Shown piece after piece: positions 63,101 to 64,000 of a stretch of DNA of 64,000 bases. The DNA is from Schistosoma haematobium. Its lineage: Eukaryota > Platyhelminthes > Trematoda > Strigeidida > Schistosomatidae. The translations under genes and the position numbers were made by a program. Location: NCBI RefSeq assembly GCF_000699445.3, contig NC_067200.1, positions 11,679,256 through 11,743,255 on the forward strand, written 5' to 3'. A model generated the notes under the pieces. That model was not told the DNA's origin. It did not search any database and saw nothing but the letters and a program-made list of their open reading frames with translations. The first letter of the stretch is position 1. The number at the start of each line of letters is the position of its first letter.

Positions 63101-64000
63101 AAATTTCATTTACTGACACGAGACATTAGTTTGGATGTTTAACTTAAATTCATTTCACATCATGGACCGTGACTTTCCCTAAAAAACTATTGAAATCTGG
63201 GAAACACTGAATATATGTTTCGTTCCAGTATGGAACTCTTTCAACTATATGTATCAAGAATCTCACTATGGATTGATCCTAGCTACAATTCAGTTGAGAA
63301 AACAAAGGGGATTTAACTTTTTTGGTAAATAAATACATTCATTGACTGAGATTACATAATTGGGAACAAATTTCTACAAACTCTCATCCACCCTTTGGCC
63401 TTTAGATGGTATGTGAGCATAGAAACTTGATATATTTGTGTTCACACTAACCTCCACGTACTACTTTGTTAGATTTTGAGAAATACTAAACACTACTCCA
63501 CCAACTTAAGCGTATTTCTACATAGTACTTAACAGCTGATAATCAGTGTGTACAAATACCTTAATCACGAACGTGAGTTAATAAAGCAACTGATTATCTC
63601 AAACATTTTGTCTTAAAACACAGTTGTCTTAGTCAATTTTCGTTGAATCTCTGACCATTCATCCCTTGGTTCTCTACCATACTACAGTAGAAGAACATGT
63701 TCAAATCCATCTTGGTGATGAATGAAACGAAATCTACCTCTTCAACCTGTTTCACCCCTATTGAACAACAAAATTTTATTTACTGAATGTTTTTGTTAGT
63801 AGTAAATAACTCCTTGCTTAATTTTTTTTCTGTTTGATTATTAATATGTAGTTAAATTAGGGGTGAAATCACTTCGTTATGATTGTGATGGTTTGGGACA
63901 TCGAGAAGTTATGAGCTATGGTGGAGCCACTTGTGGATTTGAAGCGAACTCTACGGTAGTTTTCCCACCTGGGAAATATTGTTTCTTACAATTATCCTCT
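35665..64000 (+). CDS. Secreted kringle/ApeC-like multi-domain protein (10 exons, 3' partial)
   Basis: Exons 35665-36037, 42905-42978, 46604-46835, 50708-50824, 53150-53377, 54557-55300, 58948-59220, 61211-61434, 62099-62216 and 63852-64000 join to 844 open codons and run off the window. Order: hydrophobic leader (residues about 16-37), kringle 1 (C53-C124), kringle 2 (C130-C226), a 39-residue linker, then Cys-rich modules with the ApeC-like pattern (P-x-G-N/K-Y-C, CPxG(F/L), CC, PF, a later C and a final C-x-Y). Kringles are extracellular binding modules; ApeC domains are known from invertebrate immune-type lectin-like proteins. A secreted or surface role is inferred. All introns are GT-AG, mostly phase 1. 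I do not recognise a named orthologue. Exon 4 is the least certain; skipping it also keeps the frame. Confidence 0.85.
36355..37170 (-). repeat. Repeat family G interrupted by LTR-like family F
   Basis: Family G flanks (36360-36542, 37055-37170) surround family F (36543-37054). AAGCT occurs on both sides. The uninterrupted homologue at 3310-3350 shows where the insertion occurred. Confidence 0.65.
36543..37054 (-). repeat. LTR-like repeat (family F), copy 1
   Basis: About 510 bp; on the minus strand begins TGTGGGGCCC and ends ...GGGCTTAACACTACA. A second copy lies at 51.6 kb in opposite orientation. Solo-LTR candidate. Confidence 0.65.
37655..37890 (-). repeat. Family A hammerhead SINE, decayed core
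   Basis: Full minus-strand unit: tail, hammerhead (GCATTGCTGAGGAGTCCC..., GATGAAAAG, ATC instead of GTC) and tRNA-like head (TTCGAACCCAGGACC). Confidence 0.75.
38640..38910. repeat. Family A foldback element
   Basis: Minus arm fragment (38640-38700) and a plus copy (38765-38910) with head, hammerhead and tail. The plus hammerhead (38851-38896) has CTGAGGAG and GTC but GATAAAAC in place of GACGAAAC, so the core is hit. Confidence 0.75.
38905..39590 (-). pseudogene. RTE/SR2-like LINE endonuclease fragment
   Basis: Minus-strand frame reads [76 protein letters not shown]. These are APE-type endonuclease motifs of schistosome RTE elements (the GDLNAKVG block is degenerate to RELNAKVG). Beyond it a further frame matches the following region. 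No RT is attached. Confidence 0.85.
39784..39829 (-). ncRNA. Hammerhead ribozyme, family A (intact)
   Basis: Stem I GCACTG/CAGTGC, CTGAGGAG, stem II GTCC...GGAC, GAAAC, GGCC, GTC. All positions fit the consensus. Confidence 0.9.
39844..39889 (+). ncRNA. Hammerhead ribozyme, family A (intact)
   Basis: Same sequence as the minus-strand ribozyme at 39784-39829, in opposite orientation. Core and all three stems are intact. Confidence 0.9.
40732..40751. repeat. (AT)n microsatellite
   Basis: Short AT run. Confidence 0.9.
41085..41345 (-). pseudogene. RTE-like LINE C-terminal fragment
   Basis: Corresponds to the 4.5 and 56.1 kb C-terminal segments (CTATCCACCTTC..., CCACAGTAGTTTGTTGTTG). Very decayed. 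Confidence 0.6.
41475..42065 (-). pseudogene. RTE-like LINE 5' end and endonuclease fragment
   Basis: Minus-strand broken frame resembles [24 protein letters not shown] and [11 protein letters not shown]. It parallels the endonuclease block at 39.1-39.5 kb. Together with 41085-41345 it looks like a deleted copy. Confidence 0.6.
42905..42978 (+). CDS. Exon 2: first part of kringle 2
   Basis: Encodes [16 protein letters not shown]... ending GQ. Cys at residue 130 is kringle Cys1. Acceptor TTTTAG, donor GTAAGT, phase 1 in and phase 0 out. At 74 nt it is too short to stand out as an ORF. Confidence 0.85.
43545..43760 (+). repeat. Hammerhead repeat family C, copy 2 (decayed)
   Basis: CTTTGCTGACGAGTGCC is retained, but the second half reads TATGAAAACC rather than CACGAAACC. 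Tail GTCAGCTATCTCCAAACATC matches copy 1. Confidence 0.65.
44515..44620 (-). repeat. Family A tail and hammerhead fused to the Penelope RT ORF
   Basis: Minus-strand hammerhead (44569-44614) plus the family A tail (CTTCATTTGACTCATGATT). Lies directly at the 3' end of the RT frame. Confidence 0.85.
44569..44614 (-). ncRNA. Hammerhead ribozyme, family A (core intact)
   Basis: GCACTG, CTGAGGAG, GTTC...GGAC, GAAAC, GGCC, GTC, CACTGC. One mismatch in stem I and a G-U in stem II. The TGA in the first core motif is the RT ORF stop. Confidence 0.75.
44605..46044 (-). CDS. Penelope-like element reverse transcriptase (lacks GIY-YIG domain)
   Basis: 479 codons. Motifs in order: [11 protein letters not shown] (N-terminal), [27 protein letters not shown] (Penelope signature), [38 protein letters not shown] (RT motif A), [18 protein letters not shown] (motif B), [12 protein letters not shown] (motif C, catalytic YVDD), [11 protein letters not shown] and GVYRKSSS. 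This is Cercyon/Penelope-type RT. The catalytic residues look intact. The usual C-terminal GIY-YIG nuclease is missing: the frame ends [12 protein letters not shown] at a TGA inside a hammerhead element. It lies in the intron between kringle exons 2 and 3, antisense to that gene. Start is uncertain. Confidence 0.92.
   Translation of the reverse strand: MDPERYVHNFSSVTLDVLQVEALSLGPRFCDYSNKINQLDTDVQFENLFTQTTDLLPTSPDELTRFKTTLVDICQQYKNSKCTVKTPLTKQHRDALHVLRNDNTLIISKPDKGGGLVLMNKADYIHKMNVILNDPTKFQKLNDVKDLNMKAEKLLTISLKELENKGILTPDLHDSLKPTGSNTSRLYGLPKVHKTGLPLRPVLDMYNSPYHKTAKWLVRILNPLHKLVVNRSVKDVFDFISKVEHINLNGKRMISLDVASLFTNVPLTETIDFVCQQLQEKQINIGIPGVSLKELLLKCTMNVHFVFNNTYYRQIDGIAMGSPLGPILADFFLAKLENGPLKEVINKLDFYCRYVDDTFIIADQNIRKEQLLELFNNKHPAIKFTCEEEIDNKLNFMDVLLSRKENGSISRGVYRKSSSPSQYTHFLSFVPLHYKRNLVKCLANRVLKICSVDTIDRELQHIHNILIELGYPLGFLKHC
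46045..46460 (-). repeat. Upstream region of the Penelope element (family G end)
   Basis: Continues the element upstream of the RT ORF and ends in family G motifs (GTGAGACTATAATTTATGGA). No ORF. A hammerhead-like motif on the plus strand at 46244-46282 is discussed in findings. Confidence 0.55.
46519..46582. repeat. (AT)n microsatellite next to exon 3
   Basis: About 32 AT units, 21 nt before the exon 3 acceptor. Confidence 0.95.
46604..46835 (+). CDS. Exon 3: rest of kringle 2
   Basis: PCAKWRI (Cys2 and Trp), FRSCRNPGG (Cys3), QPWCYP (Cys4), HCDIPKC (Cys5, Cys6). Acceptor ATTTTAG lies just after a 64-nt (AT)n run; donor GTAAGT, phase 1. Confidence 0.92.
47970..48395. repeat. Family A element with terminal inverted repeats
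   Basis: Left end TTTTTGATTAAGATCATGAA ... ATAGACCACC is matched, inverted, by GGTGGTCTAACATCAATCGG ... ATCTCAATCAAAA at the right end. Inside: minus hammerhead (48046-48092), tRNA-like head, and an extension shared with 23.15-23.31 kb. Confidence 0.8.
48046..48092 (-). ncRNA. Hammerhead, family A (core intact, stem I disrupted)
   Basis: CTGAGGAG, GGGATGAAAC, GGCC, GTC are present, but the 5' strand of stem I reads GCGGGG against CAGTGC. Activity is doubtful. Confidence 0.65.
49440..49615 (+). repeat. Family A SINE, plus copy
   Basis: Head GGATACCGGCTCAGTGGTCC, hammerhead (49515-49560) with CTGAGGAG and GAAAC but cleavage triplet GTT and poor stem I, then tail ATCAGTCGGTTCATGATCTC. Confidence 0.75.
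49785..50125 (-). repeat. Smα-like SINE copy (tandem, unit 1)
   Basis: Contains the intact-core hammerhead at 49925-49985. The next unit begins directly after it. Confidence 0.85.
49925..49985 (-). ncRNA. Hammerhead ribozyme, Smα type (core intact)
   Basis: Minus strand: ATCCAG, CTGACGAG, GTCC...GGAC, GAAAC, loop ACGC, GTC, CTAGATCCC. Core complete; one mismatch in stem I (CCAG against CTAG). Confidence 0.8.
50126..50370 (-). repeat. Smα-like SINE copy (tandem, unit 2, rearranged)
   Basis: Second unit with a hammerhead at 50258-50316. A plus-strand inverted hammerhead fragment follows (GAGCTGACAAGTTCTCATC, TTGGATTCC) at about 50318-50350, so the end is a foldback. Confidence 0.8.
50258..50316 (-). 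ncRNA. Hammerhead ribozyme, Smα type
   Basis: CTGACGAG, GTCC...GGAT, GAAAC, ATGG, GTC, CTGGATTCC. The core is intact; the upstream stem I strand (ACAA) pairs poorly. Confidence 0.7.
50708..50824 (+). CDS. Exon 4 (candidate): Asn/Ser-rich linker
   Basis: Acceptor AATTAAG, donor GTAAAG. Phase 1 at both ends and open throughout ([13 protein letters not shown]...). It has an N-glycosylation sequon NNT. Placed by phase and open frame only, with a weak polypyrimidine tract. Confidence 0.55.
51110..51482 (+). pseudogene. LINE 3' fragment (CR1/Perere-like)
   Basis: Frame contains [20 protein letters not shown] then [20 protein letters not shown], the C-terminal end of a schistosome non-LTR polyprotein, followed by CGTTGTAGCTGACTGACTGA, its 3' end. 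5' truncated. Confidence 0.75.
51601..52115 (+). repeat. LTR-like repeat (family F), copy 2
   Basis: Starts TGTGGGGCCC; same interior as 36.54-37.05 kb in inverse orientation (AATGGACCTTTGAATACG, GGCGGGTAAGCCAATTCC). Confidence 0.65.
52345..52640 (-). repeat. Smα-like SINE copy (decayed hammerhead)
   Basis: Minus-strand core CAGTTGACGAGTTC and GCGCAAC are both mutated. The body (GTTATCCACGCGCGTCC...) runs into the shared tail. Confidence 0.75.
53150..53377 (+). CDS. Exon 5: Cys-rich module start
   Basis: [17 protein letters not shown], then [11 protein letters not shown], then [17 protein letters not shown]. Acceptor ATATAG, donor GTAAGA, phase 1 both ends. CPAGF forms across the junction with exon 6. 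Confidence 0.88.
53958..54095 (+). mobile_element. RTE/SR2-like LINE 3' terminus
   Basis: Encodes a C-terminal fragment EELERIAQ...[12 protein letters not shown] and ends in a (TAAG)n tail, the typical end of this RTE family. Strongly 5' truncated. Confidence 0.85.
54330..54480 (+). repeat. Family A SINE 3' half
   Basis: Hammerhead plus tail in plus orientation immediately upstream of kringle-gene exon 6. No tRNA-like head. Confidence 0.75.
54352..54399 (+). ncRNA. Hammerhead ribozyme, family A (GTT triplet)
   Basis: GCACTA, CTGAGGAG, GACCC...AGGAC, GAAAC, GGCC, GTT, TAGTAC. Core complete; cleavage triplet GUU. Confidence 0.7.
54557..55300 (+). CDS. Exon 6: ApeC-like module with low-complexity insert
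   Basis: Completes CPAGF, then [11 protein letters not shown], a long insert with eight Asn (residues about 412-419) and a Ser run, then [10 protein letters not shown] and EISCEYREA. The insert is not typical of the module. Donor GTGAGT, phase 1. Confidence 0.88.
55385..55600 (-). repeat. Repeat family H, copy 2
   Basis: Inverse of the 22.3 kb copy (TCTTGATATACCGCGTATAA). Unassigned; possibly an LTR. Confidence 0.5.
55909..56705 (-). mobile_element. RTE/SR2-like LINE C-terminal fragment with (TAAG)n tail
   Basis: Minus-strand frame: [86 protein letters not shown]. The TAAG tail is at 55909-55941. 5' truncated. It lies in the intron between exons 6 and 7. Confidence 0.9.
56760..58690. other. 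Kringle-gene intron 6: rest of content
   Basis: Apart from family E copy 4 and a possible family C tail at 56.86-56.96 kb, nothing recognised. Confidence 0.45.
57610..57990 (-). repeat. TAAA-tailed repeat (family E), copy 4 (truncated)
   Basis: Matches the 29.0 kb copy antisense; lacks the tail end. Confidence 0.7.
58690..58865. repeat. Family A foldback remnant
   Basis: Two tail arms (GATCATGAGTCAATTGAAAC and inverse) with truncated hammerhead stubs meet near 58807. Confidence 0.75.
58948..59220 (+). CDS. Exon 7: ApeC-like module
   Basis: [36 protein letters not shown], and YKCPQ at the end. Acceptor TTTTTAG, donor GTAATA, phase 1 both ends. Confidence 0.88.
59285..59640 (-). repeat. Smα-like SINE copy (hammerhead damaged)
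   Basis: Core CTGACGAG is retained, but GAAAC reads AGAAC (one A lost). Stem I ATCCAG is present; the 3' strand reads CTTGATT. Confidence 0.75.
60070..60113. repeat. (AT)n microsatellite
   Basis: About 22 AT units directly adjoining the family A copy. Confidence 0.95.
60113..60245 (-). repeat. Family A SINE, minus copy
   Basis: Hammerhead and tRNA-like head (GTTAAACG..., GGTCCTGGGTTTC). The tail is replaced by the AT run. Confidence 0.75.
60124..60169 (-). ncRNA. Hammerhead ribozyme, family A (intact core)
   Basis: CTGAAGAG (fits CUGANGA), GTCC...GGAC, GAAAC, GGCC, GTC, TAGTGC; stem I closes with a G-U pair. Confidence 0.8.
60590..61130 (-). repeat. TAAA-tailed repeat (family E), copy 5
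   Basis: Antisense of 29.04-29.56 kb. Ends about 80 nt before exon 8. Confidence 0.75.
61211..61434 (+). CDS. Exon 8: ApeC-like module (CC and PF motifs)
   Basis: [41 protein letters not shown]. Acceptor TCGTTAG, donor GTAAGT, phase 1 in and phase 0 out. Confidence 0.9.
61480..61830 (-). repeat. Family A element, decayed
   Basis: Tail, damaged hammerhead, tRNA-like head, and the same right-hand extension as at 23.15 and 48.2 kb. Confidence 0.65.
62099..62216 (+). CDS. Exon 9: end of ApeC-like module
   Basis: [32 protein letters not shown]. The terminal IICQY fits the final Cys-x-Tyr of ApeC modules. Acceptor ATTATAG, donor GTAAGT. Confidence 0.88.
62217..63851. other. Kringle-gene intron 9: rest of content
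   Basis: Decayed family A pieces near 62.29-62.42 and 63.13-63.30 kb; no exon found. Confidence 0.45.
62870..63085 (+). repeat. Family A SINE, plus copy, damaged hammerhead
   Basis: CTGAGGAGTCCCATACTGCG, then GAAAT and GAC replace GAAAC and GTC. Head and tail are recognisable. Confidence 0.7.
63852..64000 (+). CDS. Exon 10 (continues past window)
   Basis: [40 protein letters not shown] to the edge. FPPGKYC repeats the P-x-G-x-Y-C entry motif of the preceding module, so at least one more module probably follows. Confidence 0.88.

Overview
The window looks like nuclear DNA of a blood fluke (genus Schistosoma; species not assigned). It is AT-rich, with long repeat-filled introns and some very short introns near a gene start. 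It carries several copies of the schistosome-type repeat that encodes a hammerhead ribozyme (Smα-like), fragments of RTE/SR2-type LINEs, a Penelope-like element and a gypsy/Boudicca-like gag. All calls come from reading the sequence; no database search was run.

Region 1 (about 4.2-15.4 kb, minus strand) holds a complete gene for GAS8/DRC4, a subunit of the axonemal nexin-dynein regulatory complex. I could join nine coding exons into a 487-residue frame. The first exon is only the ATG, two introns are 40 and 37 nt, and one intron appears to use a GC-AG donor. Its larger introns hold LINE and Smα-like debris.

Region 2 (15.4-35.6 kb) has no gene I recognise. It contains LTR-like repeats, two copies of a repeat with a TAAA tail, foldback elements with hammerhead motifs, a Penelope GIY-YIG endonuclease remnant and a defective gag-only gypsy element (32.1-33.9 kb).

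Region 3 (35.7 kb to the right edge, plus strand) holds a second gene spread over at least 28 kb. Ten exons join in frame to 844 residues and run off the window. The predicted protein starts with a hydrophobic leader, then two kringle domains, then a Cys-rich region that resembles repeated apextrin C-terminal (ApeC) modules. Most exons are in phase 1, as expected for shuffled extracellular modules. Its introns carry a Penelope-like reverse transcriptase ORF, RTE fragments, LTR-like repeats and many hammerhead elements.

The most notable points are: (a) the kringle plus ApeC-like architecture; (b) three distinct hammerhead-bearing repeat families, one arranged as foldback elements, including two intact ribozymes head to head at 39.78-39.89 kb; and (c) a Penelope reverse transcriptase ORF whose stop codon lies inside a hammerhead core.
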